Shown: positions 1 to 6,809 of the stretch, one piece after another
Layout: each line of letters begins with the position of its first letter
Position numbering within the stretch: position 1 is the stretch's first letter
Source: Brachybacterium sp.
GTDB lineage: Bacteria; Actinomycetota; Actinomycetes; Actinomycetales; Dermabacteraceae
Length of the DNA: 7,383 nt
Assembly (NCBI GenBank): GCA_030451965.1
Contig: JAKDNE010000154.1
Span: 1 to 7,383 of the forward strand
Reading direction: 5' to 3'
Translations under genes and position numbers: made by a program
The notes under the pieces: generated by a model
The model's input: only the letters and a program-made list of their open reading frames with translations
Databases searched by the model: none
Told to the model about the DNA's origin: nothing

Positions 1-1
1 C

Positions 2-1303
<1,302 letters not shown>

Positions 1304-1416
1304 TCGACGAACTGCGGGCGCGCAGCGGTCGGTGAGGGACGAGCCGGCGGCGCAGCGTTCGCGGGAGGAGATCAGCGAGAGGTGCTGAGGCTGATCCTGC
1401 GGGTTACTCCTCAGTC

Positions 1417-1456
1417 ATGTGCGCGTGAGAGCCAGAAATCGTTCTCACGCGCACAT
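1417..1456. repeat. Perfect 14-bp inverted repeat (hairpin) downstream of glpK
   Basis: ATGTGCGCGTGAGA (1417-1430) is repeated in perfect reverse complement as TCTCACGCGCACAT (1443-1456). The loop is 12 nt; in RNA a G-U and a C-G pair could extend the stem to 16 pairs with an 8-nt loop. It begins 113 bp after the glpK stop and could terminate that transcript, but no T-tract follows on either strand. The repeat array starts only 6 bp later, so the two may be parts of one element, for example an insertion-sequence end. A protein-binding palindrome is a third possibility. Confidence 0.75.
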
Positions 1457-1462
1457 AACGTT

Positions 1463-1559
1463 GTGGTCACCCTGGATCCGGCACGGCCACCGGGCATCAG
1501 CGCGTGGACGCGGGGCATGGATCTGCGGCCACCGGGCATCACACGTGGTCATCGGGCAT
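1463..1559 (+). repeat. Five-copy periodic repeat array, 15-bp motif every 20-21 bp
   Basis: A degenerate 15-bp motif occurs five times in the same orientation: GTGGTCACCCTGGAT (1463-1477), ACGGCCACCGGGCAT (1483-1497), GTGGACGCGGGGCAT (1504-1518), GCGGCCACCGGGCAT (1525-1539) and GTGGTCATCGGGCAT (1545-1559). Start-to-start spacing is 20, 21, 21 and 20 bp, close to two helical turns, so all copies would face the same side of the helix. Copies 2 and 4 share an exact 16-bp match (1484-1499 and 1526-1541). Such phased arrays are typical of multi-subunit protein binding: transposase sites at IS21-family ends, iterons, or regulator arrays. No gene for a binding protein lies beside it here. The first copy is the most divergent. 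Confidence 0.7.
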
Positions 1560-1690
1560 TTCGGACTTATGGGTCACGCTTGTGCGCCGCATCGCGCGCA
1601 TCGGCGGACGGGTGCGGATCATCACGACGGATGTCACCGTCCGGCAACAAGACCGCGAAGAGCCCTGTGATCGGCGGCACTGAGGCGTAA

Positions 1691-1768
1691 GGTCGGACCC
1701 ACCCTGGTCCCCGGGCGCCCTCGGGCGCCCCGTCGGTGACCGTCTCGGCCGCTGTTGTCCGACCAGGG
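1691..1768 (+). other. GC-rich hairpin cluster upstream of putP
   Basis: GGTCGGAC (1691-1698) is complementary to GTCCGACC (1757-1764), and CCCTGGTC (1702-1709) is complementary to GACCAGGG (1761-1768). The two right arms overlap, so the two 8-bp stems exclude each other. Between them GGGCGCCC occurs twice (1713-1720 and 1723-1730), able to form a GGGCGC/GCGCCC stem-loop. No T-tract follows. This could be a terminator, a leader structure for putP (120-197 nt before its start) or simply a by-product of high GC; I cannot tell these apart. Confidence 0.35.
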
Positions 1769-1887
1769 CCGTCGCGTGCCTGTTCCGTGGGGCCCTCCCG
1801 AGGTCCGGTGTCTCTCGCGCGATGTCGCGACCTCGTCCCTCCTACCCCATGTCCCTTCCCCACTTCCCCTGAGATCGGAGCCTCCTC

Positions 1888-3450
1888 ATGGATCTCGTCT
1901 TCAAGATCATCGCCCTGGTCGTCTATTTCGCCGTCATGGTCGGGATCGGCATCTACGCCTTCCGCAAGACCTCGGACGGCGAGGACTACATGCTCGGCGG
2001 GCGTCAGCTGCACCCGTTCACCGCCGCGCTCTCCGCCGGTGCGTCCGACATGTCGGGCTGGCTGCTGCTGGGCCTGCCCGGCGCGCTGTACATGGGCGGT
2101 CTGGTCGAGGCGTGGATCGCCGTCGGCCTCACCGTCGGTGCCGGACTGAACTGGTTCTTCATCGCGCCGCGGCTGCGCCAGTACACGCAGATCGCCAGCA
2201 ACTCGATCACCGTGCCGAGCTTCTTCGGCAACCGCCTGCATGACCGCACGAACATCCTGCGCATCGCCGCGGGGCTGATCATCCTGCTGTTCTTCACCTT
2301 CTACGTCTCCTCCGGCATGGTCGCCGGCGGCGTGTTCTTCCAGTCGATGTTCGGTGGCCCGTACGTCACCGGCATGCTCGTGGTGGGCGGCGTGACGATC
2401 CTGTACACGCTGTTCGGCGGGTTCCTCGGCGCGAGCTACACCGACGTCGTCCAGGGCATGATCATGCTGGTCGCGCTCATCCTGGTGCCGGTCACCGCGA
2501 TGTTCGTGGTCGGCGGCCCCGCCGCGATGTTCGCCTCGGTGCGAGAGGTCAACGCGGACTTCGGGTCGATGACGGCGGGCGCCTCTGCCGTCGGCATCCT
2601 CTCCTCGCTCGCCTGGGGTCTGGGCTACTTCGGCCAGCCTCACATCATCGTGCGCTTCATGGCCCTGCGCTCCTCCCGCGATGCCAAGTACGGCCTCGTG
2701 GTGGGCATGAGCTGGATGATCCTGTGCGTCATCGGCGCCGTGTTCACCGCGCTCGCGGGCCTGGCCTACTTCCAGCAGAACCAGGACGCGATCCTCACCG
2801 ACGCCGAGAACGGCGAGTCCGTGTTCCTGGACCTCTCCCAGCTGCTGTTCCATCCGATGCTCGCCGGTGTGCTGCTGGCCGCGGTGCTCGCGGCGATCAT
2901 GTCCACGATCTCCTCGCAGCTGATCGTCTCCAGCTCCGCCCTGGTCGAGGACCTGGTCGGCGGCGTCGGGATCAAGCTCAGCGCCAAGGCCGCCCTGTGG
3001 TGCGGCCGGATCGGGGTGCTCGTGGTCTCGATCGTGGCGCTGGTGCTCGCGCTGGACCCGGGCAGCTCGGTGCTGGGCCTGGTGGCCTTCGCCTGGGCGG
3101 GCTTCGGTGCCGCCTTCGGACCGATCGTCATCCTGTCGCTGTTCTGGCGTCGCCTCACCACGATCGGTGCCGCCGTCGGCATGGTCGCCGGTGCTGCGGT
3201 CTCCTTCACCTGGGGCCAGTTCGAGCCCGACGTGGCCTGGGGCCTGTTCGGCGGGGATCACCTCTACGAGATCATTCCCGGCTTCCTCATCTGCCTGGTG
3301 CTCGCCGTGGTGGTCAGCCTGATCACCCCGCAGCCGCCGGCGAAGGCGATGGAGGAGTTCGACGACATGCTCGAATCGTTCTCCACCGGTGTCGCCCGCG
3401 ACCGCACGGCCGAGAACGCCGCAGCGACGGGGGCCGGGCCCACGGCCTGA
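1888..3450 (+). CDS. putP: Sodium/proline symporter PutP (SSS family)
   Basis: This 520-residue membrane protein imports L-proline together with Na+, for use as a carbon/nitrogen source or compatible solute. It aligns over its whole length with E. coli PutP (502 aa), a member of the sodium:solute symporter family with the LeuT fold and 13 membrane helices. The Na+/proline-site motif ALSAGASDMSGWLL is present; Asp54 and Ser56 match E. coli Asp55 and Ser57. Ser339-Thr340 in AAIMSTISSQLIVSSS match the Na+ ligands Ser340-Thr341. WGLGYFGQPHIIVRFMA (about 243-259) and AFAWAGFGAAFGPIV (about 400-414) are typical. The hydrophilic tail from about 481 is cytoplasmic. The ATG at 1888 is chosen because GGAG lies at 1877-1880, 7 nt upstream, and the protein begins like its relatives. 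It stands alone, followed by a strong terminator; no putA is visible. Proline is the best-supported substrate, though close SSS relatives carry other solutes. Confidence 0.95.
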   Translation: MDLVFKIIALVVYFAVMVGIGIYAFRKTSDGEDYMLGGRQLHPFTAALSAGASDMSGWLLLGLPGALYMGGLVEAWIAVGLTVGAGLNWFFIAPRLRQYTQIASNSITVPSFFGNRLHDRTNILRIAAGLIILLFFTFYVSSGMVAGGVFFQSMFGGPYVTGMLVVGGVTILYTLFGGFLGASYTDVVQGMIMLVALILVPVTAMFVVGGPAAMFASVREVNADFGSMTAGASAVGILSSLAWGLGYFGQPHIIVRFMALRSSRDAKYGLVVGMSWMILCVIGAVFTALAGLAYFQQNQDAILTDAENGESVFLDLSQLLFHPMLAGVLLAAVLAAIMSTISSQLIVSSSALVEDLVGGVGIKLSAKAALWCGRIGVLVVSIVALVLALDPGSSVLGLVAFAWAGFGAAFGPIVILSLFWRRLTTIGAAVGMVAGAAVSFTWGQFEPDVAWGLFGGDHLYEIIPGFLICLVLAVVVSLITPQPPAKAMEEFDDMLESFSTGVARDRTAENAAATGAGPTA

Positions 3451-3464
3451 CCCGTCCTCACTGC

Positions 3465-3505
3465 ACGAACCCCCTGCGAGCCGGTGATGCTCGCAGGGGG
3501 TTCGT
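3465..3505. terminator. Strong bidirectional terminator between putP and the SMP-30 gene
   Basis: The arms ACGAACCCCCTGCGAGC (3465-3481) and GCTCGCAGGGGGTTCGT (3489-3505) form a perfect 17-bp stem with a 7-nt loop, CGGTGAT. It begins 15 bp after the putP stop and lies 42 bp from the end of the convergent minus-strand gene, so it can end transcription from both sides. There is no long T-tract on either strand, which is common for actinobacterial terminators. Confidence 0.85.
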
Positions 3506-3546
3506 CGATTCGCCGGGGCCGGGGCGGGCGTCCGGAGCCGTCGCGG

Positions 3547-4455
3547 TCAGTCGCCGAAGACCAGCTCGTCCTCGGGGCCGTGCACCCCGGGCCGCACCGC
3601 GAACAGGGAGCCGGCCGCCGGATCCTCGCCCTCGGCGAGGTTCTCCCGGCTGGTGGTGATGAACAGGGTGCCGCGGTCCTCGCCGCCGAAGGTGCAGGCC
3701 GTGACCTGCCGGGCGCCGACGGAGATCCGCTCGGTGACCTTCCCGTGCCCGTCCAGCCCCAGGACCTGGCCCCCGGAGTGCATCGCCACCCACACGTTCC
3801 CTGCGGCATCGAGGCAGAGCCCGTCGGGATGGCCGTCCTCGGCGGTGAGATCGGCGAAGGGGCGGCGGCCGACGAGACCATCCGCGTCGGACCAGTCGAA
3901 GACGTCCACCCGTCCAGTGGGGGTGTCCACATAGAACGCCCGTGCGCCGTCCGCCGTGAAGGCGAGACCGTTGGAGATCGTGAGATCGCCGAACAGCCGC
4001 GTGGTGGTGCCGTCGGGCAGCAGGCGCCACATCGCGGCGGCGCCGGGGCGCTGGTCGTAGGCCATCGAGCCGCACAGGAACGAGCCGTCCGGCGCGATCG
4101 CGCCCTCGTTCATGCGCACGTCCTCCTCCCACAGCGGGGGAAGCTCGGTGATCGAGCCGTCGGCGTCCTCGAGCGCGAATCCCTTCTCCAGTGCGAGCAC
4201 TGCACCGCCGCCGGCGGCGGGACGCACACAGGCGACCACCGAACCGGGCGTGGGGATCCGGGTCACGGCGCCTTCGGGCGCCTCGGTGGCCAGGGGCCGA
4301 CCGGCGGTGGTGCCGGGGCCGACGGCGCCCGCCGGATCCAGGTGCAGGAGATCGCCGGCGAGCATGTCGACCCAGCGCAGACCGCCCCAGGTGTCGGACC
4401 AGTAGGGACCCTCGGCGTGGTGGCAGAGCGAGTCGGTGATGCGATCGGCGAGCAT
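3547..4455 (-). CDS. SMP-30/gluconolactonase (LRE-like) family protein
   Basis: This 302-residue protein belongs to the SMP-30/gluconolactonase/LRE family, six-bladed beta-propellers that use one divalent metal ion to hydrolyse sugar lactones (such as gluconolactone) to sugar acids. The family's metal and substrate residues are in place: Glu15 in AEGPYW (human SMP30 Glu18), Asn116 in RMNEGAIAPDG (Asn103 substrate region), Asn162 in ISNGLAFTADG (Asn154) and Asp211 in HPDGLCLDAAGNVWVA (Asp204). There is no signal peptide, so it should be cytoplasmic. The length is normal (about 290-310). The ATG at 4455 has GGAGG (complement of 4461-4465) 5 nt upstream, and the first Glu falls where expected. 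It lies downstream of the FGGY kinase on the same strand but across a 461-bp gap with a possible promoter. The true lactone is unknown; some relatives hydrolyse organophosphates or other esters, so 'sugar lactonase' is a family-level call. Confidence 0.9.
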   Translation of the reverse strand: MLADRITDSLCHHAEGPYWSDTWGGLRWVDMLAGDLLHLDPAGAVGPGTTAGRPLATEAPEGAVTRIPTPGSVVACVRPAAGGGAVLALEKGFALEDADGSITELPPLWEEDVRMNEGAIAPDGSFLCGSMAYDQRPGAAAMWRLLPDGTTTRLFGDLTISNGLAFTADGARAFYVDTPTGRVDVFDWSDADGLVGRRPFADLTAEDGHPDGLCLDAAGNVWVAMHSGGQVLGLDGHGKVTERISVGARQVTACTFGGEDRGTLFITTSRENLAEGEDPAAGSLFAVRPGVHGPEDELVFGD

Positions 4456-4916
4456 GGGAGCCTCCGTTCACGCGGTGTTGCGTTGCCCCACCGTACGGGC
4501 TGTGCGGGGGAGCTGCAGGATCATGCTCAAAGGTGAGCTGCTCCTGCAGTCCCCGCTGCGAAGGAGATCTGCGGGGAAGGTCCGGGTACTGCAGGCGCAG
4601 GGTGTGCAGATCGGCCGTGCAGAGGCGCAACAGCAGATGGCCTGCACGGATCTCGGGATCGTCCGACGTGCGGTCCTCGCTCGAGGTGGACGCGGGTCCG
4701 GGGCGCCCGACGCTCAGCGGCAACGGGCACGCGGTGCCGGGAGCGGAGACATGTGGGCTCCGACCAGCGGGCGATGCGTCGGCTCCATCCGGGGCGGCAC
4801 ACGGTCGCCTCGCCCCTCTTCTCTACCGGGACCGCACTGCCGGGATCGACGTGGTCGCGCCGTGGGTGACGCGTGCTGCCCGCGTGGCTCGGCTCGCACC
4901 GCCCGTCCCACGCCGC
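4456..4916. other. Intergenic region between the kinase and the SMP-30 gene
   Basis: This stretch holds no convincing gene. Near the SMP-30 start are its ribosome binding site, a weak candidate promoter and a long palindrome (4490-4554). Farther away, CGTGGG (4861-4866) and CCCACG (4907-4912) could form a weak stem just after the kinase stop, with a 40-nt loop, not a good terminator. One minus-strand frame from a TTG at 4723 has G/C-rich third positions down to about 4580 but no ribosome binding site, no family resemblance, and it runs on as a shadow through the SMP-30 gene. Confidence 0.6.
4490..4554 (-). promoter_or_regulatory. Palindrome with candidate promoter upstream of the SMP-30 gene
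   Basis: CTGCAGGA (4513-4520) and TCCTGCAG (4542-4549) form a perfect inverted repeat. Inside it GCTCA (4525-4529) pairs with TGAGC (4534-4538), and outside it GGGG (4507-4510) with CCCC (4551-4554), giving one long interrupted hairpin. On the minus strand TACGGT (complement of 4490-4495) fits the loose TANNNT -10 form, about 35 nt before the ATG; the palindrome arm CTGCAG then sits where the -35 would be, though it matches that box poorly. This suggests an operator for the lactonase gene. Alternatively the hairpin ends the kinase transcript, 360 nt past its stop. Confidence 0.4.
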
Positions 4917-6407
4917 TCAGCCCTCGCGCTGGAGCCGGGCCAGGGCGTGGGTGATGTCCCGGGTGGCCGGGTAGAGCTCCCGGTACATCCGGTACAGCTC
5001 GTCGTAGCGCGCCCCGGCTGCGGGATCGGGGACGCACACGTGGTCGATGTCGTTCCAGGCGCTGGTGTCCAGGCCGTGGGCGGCCCGGGCCGCGAGCATC
5101 GAGGTGCCGTAGGAGGCGCCGACCGTGCGCCGCGGGACCTCCTGGGTGAGTCCGGTGACGTCGGAGACGATCTGCGGCCACAGCTCGTTCCGGGTGCCGC
5201 CGCCGACCGCCACCATCCGGTCGATCCGCACCCCGGCCTCGCGCAGCGCCTCCACATGGTGGCGCACACCGTAGGCGGCCGCCTCGAGCGCCGCCCGGTA
5301 GAGGTCCCCGCGCGTGTGGGACAAGGTGAGTCCGGCGACCACACCGCGGGCCGAGGGATCGGACATGGGGGAGCGCTCGCCGGCGAAGTACGGCAGCATC
5401 AGCAGGCCGTTCGCGCCGACACCGCTAGTCTCCGCCTCGCTGATGAGGGTCGCGAAATCGGCGTCACCGGTCAGCTCCCGCAACCACCCGGTGATCGCCC
5501 CGGAGCTCGCCATCCCGCCCGAGAGGGTGAACGTCCCCTCCGTCGTGCCCGAGGTGACCCAGAGGCTGCGACTGGGGGCGGGTCGGTCGGTGACCGCGAC
5601 CAGGAAGGTCGTGGTCCCGTACATCAGCATCACGTCGCCGGGCGTCGTGGCACCGACGCTGATCGCCTCCGCCCACGCGTCGATGGCGCCGGCGACGACC
5701 GGCACCCCGGGCTCGATGCCCGGCAGCTGCCGGGCGGCGTCGGCCGTCACGGTCCCGACGATCTCGTCCGACCACGTCAGCGGCGGCAGCTCCAGCCCCG
5801 CGGCGACCTCCTGGGTCCAGGGTCGATGCCAGTCCAGCACGGCGGTGTCGTAGATCGGGGTGACCATGGAGGCGCTGGAATGGTCGAGCATGTACTGCCC
5901 GGTGAGGCGGAAGGCGAGGTAGGACGACGGCATGAACAGCCGCGATGCCCGGGCGAACACCTCCGGCTCCTGGTCGGCGACCCAGCGGATCTTGGGGCCC
6001 GCCGCCTGGGAGGAGAGCACGCTGCCGCAGCGTGCAAGGATCTCGTCCTCGCCGAAGTGCCCGGTCAGATGGGTGATCTGCTCCTCGGCGCGGGAGTCGA
6101 CGCCGTAGAGGATCGCCGGCCGCACCGGCTCGCCGTCCTGGTCGGCGAGCAGCACGCACGGACCCATCCCGGACACGCCGATCCCGGTCACCCGCGCCTC
6201 GGCCCCGGCGGTGAGCTCCCTGGCGATGCTGACGAACTCCTCCCACCACACCCGGGCGTCCATCTCGACGTGCCCGGGGGCGGGCCGGGAGACCGTGTGC
6301 TCGCGGGTCGCCGTGCGCAGGATCCGGCCGTCGAGCGCCACCAGCACGCCCTTCGCGCTCGAGGTGCCGATGTCGATGCCCAGCACCGCGCCCTCAGTCT
6401 CTGCCAT
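4917..6407 (-). CDS. FGGY-family carbohydrate kinase, xylulokinase-like
   Basis: This 496-residue cytoplasmic enzyme should transfer phosphate from ATP to a sugar or polyol. The N-terminal phosphate loop GIDIGTSSAKG is at residues 10-20. The sugar-binding half contains GHVEMDARVWWEEF (45-58), VSGMGPCVLLADQDG (78-92) and AILYGVDSRAEEQ (98-110). The likely catalytic base is Asp243 in VVAGAIDAWAEAISVGA, equivalent to Asp233 of E. coli XylB. The ATP-binding half has LMYGTTTFLV, LPYFAGERSP (338-347), VGGGTRNELWPQIVSDVTG (401-419) and GASYGTSMLAA (430-440). The length is normal for FGGY kinases (about 480-520). I chose the ATG at 6407 because it puts the phosphate loop nine residues in, as in relatives, with a GGAGAGGG purine tract 8-15 nt upstream; the frame stays open farther upstream, but that part has no homology. 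It is divergent from a SorC regulator, which probably controls it. The residues around the sugar do not fix the substrate: xylulose, another ketose or a polyol are possible. It is not GlpK-like or LsrK-like. Confidence 0.93.
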   Translation of the reverse strand: MAETEGAVLGIDIGTSSAKGVLVALDGRILRTATREHTVSRPAPGHVEMDARVWWEEFVSIARELTAGAEARVTGIGVSGMGPCVLLADQDGEPVRPAILYGVDSRAEEQITHLTGHFGEDEILARCGSVLSSQAAGPKIRWVADQEPEVFARASRLFMPSSYLAFRLTGQYMLDHSSASMVTPIYDTAVLDWHRPWTQEVAAGLELPPLTWSDEIVGTVTADAARQLPGIEPGVPVVAGAIDAWAEAISVGATTPGDVMLMYGTTTFLVAVTDRPAPSRSLWVTSGTTEGTFTLSGGMASSGAITGWLRELTGDADFATLISEAETSGVGANGLLMLPYFAGERSPMSDPSARGVVAGLTLSHTRGDLYRAALEAAAYGVRHHVEALREAGVRIDRMVAVGGGTRNELWPQIVSDVTGLTQEVPRRTVGASYGTSMLAARAAHGLDTSAWNDIDHVCVPDPAAGARYDELYRMYRELYPATRDITHALARLQREG

Positions 6408-6461
6408 CGACCTGCCCTCTCCTCGTCGCCTCGTCCTCGGGGCCCGTGCCGGACCGGCCGA

Positions 6462-6479
6462 CAGGACCTGTACATCCTG
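6462..6479. promoter_or_regulatory. Interrupted palindrome upstream of the kinase, possible operator
   Basis: CAGGA (6462-6466) and TCCTG (6475-6479) are inverted repeats separated by 8 bp containing TGTACA (6469-6474). An overlapping 11-bp palindrome ACAGGACCTGT sits at 6461-6471. ACCGGCCG occurs on both sides (6453-6460 and 6487-6494). The element lies 55-72 bp before the kinase start, a sensible place for a promoter-proximal operator. No -10/-35 pair was recognised here, so the role is inferred. Confidence 0.35.
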
Positions 6480-6652
6480 CCATCGACCGGCCGCGCGGGC
6501 TGCCAGGGACGAGGGCCGGACCGGGGTGCCCCACCCGTCCGGCCCGGTGCCGGAGGACGCCGTGCCGACGCCGGGCGCGACACCGGGGGAGCGCTGCGCG
6601 GATGCCGGACGGGATGCCGGGTGCGGCGCCGAGCGAGGCCCGGACGGACACG

Positions 6653-6673
6653 GCGCTCCGCGCTCCGCGCTCC
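6653..6673 (+). repeat. Tandem heptamer GCGCTCC x3
   Basis: GCGCTCC occurs three times head to tail at 6653-6659, 6660-6666 and 6667-6673, 20 bp before the candidate -35 of the regulator promoter. It may be a slippage-prone microsatellite or chance in GC-rich DNA; no function is shown. Confidence 0.7.
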
Positions 6674-6692
6674 GGGTGCCGATCACCGATGA

Positions 6693-6723
6693 TTGCGCGA
6701 CCCACGGCCCACCTCTATAGGAT
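6693..6723 (+). promoter_or_regulatory. Candidate promoter of the SorC regulator gene
   Basis: The only AT-rich spot in the gap carries TATAGG (6716-6721) 17 bp after TTGCGC (6693-6698); the overlapping TAGGAT (6718-6723) fits the actinobacterial -10 form TAGRRT, with a 19-bp spacer to the same -35. Transcription would begin near 6729, giving a leader of about 80 nt whose start can fold as CCGCC (6728-6732) with GGCGG (6736-6740). The -35 is weak (3 of 6). Confidence 0.45.
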
Positions 6724-6737
6724 CGGTCCGCCGAGGG

Positions 6738-6777
6738 CGGCACGTCCTTTCGGCACATCCGTGCTTCGATATCGAGG
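6738..6777. promoter_or_regulatory. Direct repeats and palindrome before the regulator gene, possible operator
   Basis: CGGCACGTCC (6738-6747) and CGGCACATCC (6751-6760) are direct repeats 13 bp apart differing at one base. GCAC (6753-6756) and GTGC (6761-6764) are inverted. The 10-bp perfect palindrome TCGATATCGA follows at 6766-6775. They lie between the candidate promoter and the regulator start, where binding would block transcription, so self-repression by the SorC protein is plausible. Which of these elements, if any, is the real site cannot be told from sequence. Confidence 0.4.
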
Positions 6778-6809
6778 TCGGCCACGGCACGACGACGAAA
6801 GGAACGGAC

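Larger units (their letters stand above)
1304..1887. other. Gene-free intergenic region between glpK and putP
   Basis: No reading frame here has a ribosome binding site together with a recognisable protein, so I call no gene. In order it holds: a small hairpin just after the glpK stop (CTGCG at 1312-1316 with CGCAG at 1321-1325), a 6-bp inverted repeat (CTGAGG 1385-1390 with CCTCAG 1409-1414), a perfect 14-bp inverted repeat (1417-1456), a five-unit periodic repeat array (1463-1559), GC-rich hairpins (1691-1768), a short inverted repeat (CGCGA 1818-1822, TCGCG 1825-1829), and the putP ribosome binding site (GGAG 1877-1880). I see no convincing sigma70-type promoter for putP, although one must lie upstream of it. 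Confidence 0.7.
6408..6809. other. Divergent control region between FGGY kinase and SorC regulator
   Basis: This 402-bp gap separates the two divergent starts, and no gene is seen in it. It contains, from the kinase side, an interrupted palindrome (6462-6479) flanked by ACCGGCCG direct repeats (6453-6460, 6487-6494), a small hairpin (TCCGGC 6538-6543, GCCGGA 6549-6554), two GGATGCCGG copies 12 bp apart (6600-6608, 6612-6620), a GCGCTCC triplet repeat (6653-6673), a candidate promoter (6693-6723), and repeats and a palindrome near the regulator gene (6738-6777). I find no good promoter for the kinase. Confidence 0.65.

Noticed and set aside
1382..1690. Small plus-strand frames (about 80-100 codons) in the glpK-putP gap
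   Set aside because: They cover the inverted repeat and the repeat array, have no ribosome binding site and no recognisable protein.
1712..1731. CRISPR-like or tandem-repeat reading of the doubled GGGCGCCC
   Set aside because: Only two short palindromic copies with a 2-bp spacer occur, so there is no array.
1567..3261. 564-codon minus-strand open frame opposite putP
   Set aside because: It is a low-complexity translation rich in Arg, His, Asp, Glu and Gly, typical of antisense frames over a high-GC gene; PutP on the plus strand is a full-length clear homologue.
3515..3528. G-rich run that might form a G-quadruplex
   Set aside because: Only three runs of three or more G are present close together; the fourth is GG, so it is not a good candidate.
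3458..4723. 421-codon minus-strand frame spanning the SMP-30 gene
   Set aside because: Over the SMP-30 gene it is the +1 shadow with Arg-rich translation; the true frame carries all metal-site residues.
4533..6692. 719-codon plus-strand open frame opposite the FGGY kinase
   Set aside because: It is a composition-driven shadow of the kinase, Gly/Arg/Asp/His-rich with no family motifs and no ribosome binding site that fits.
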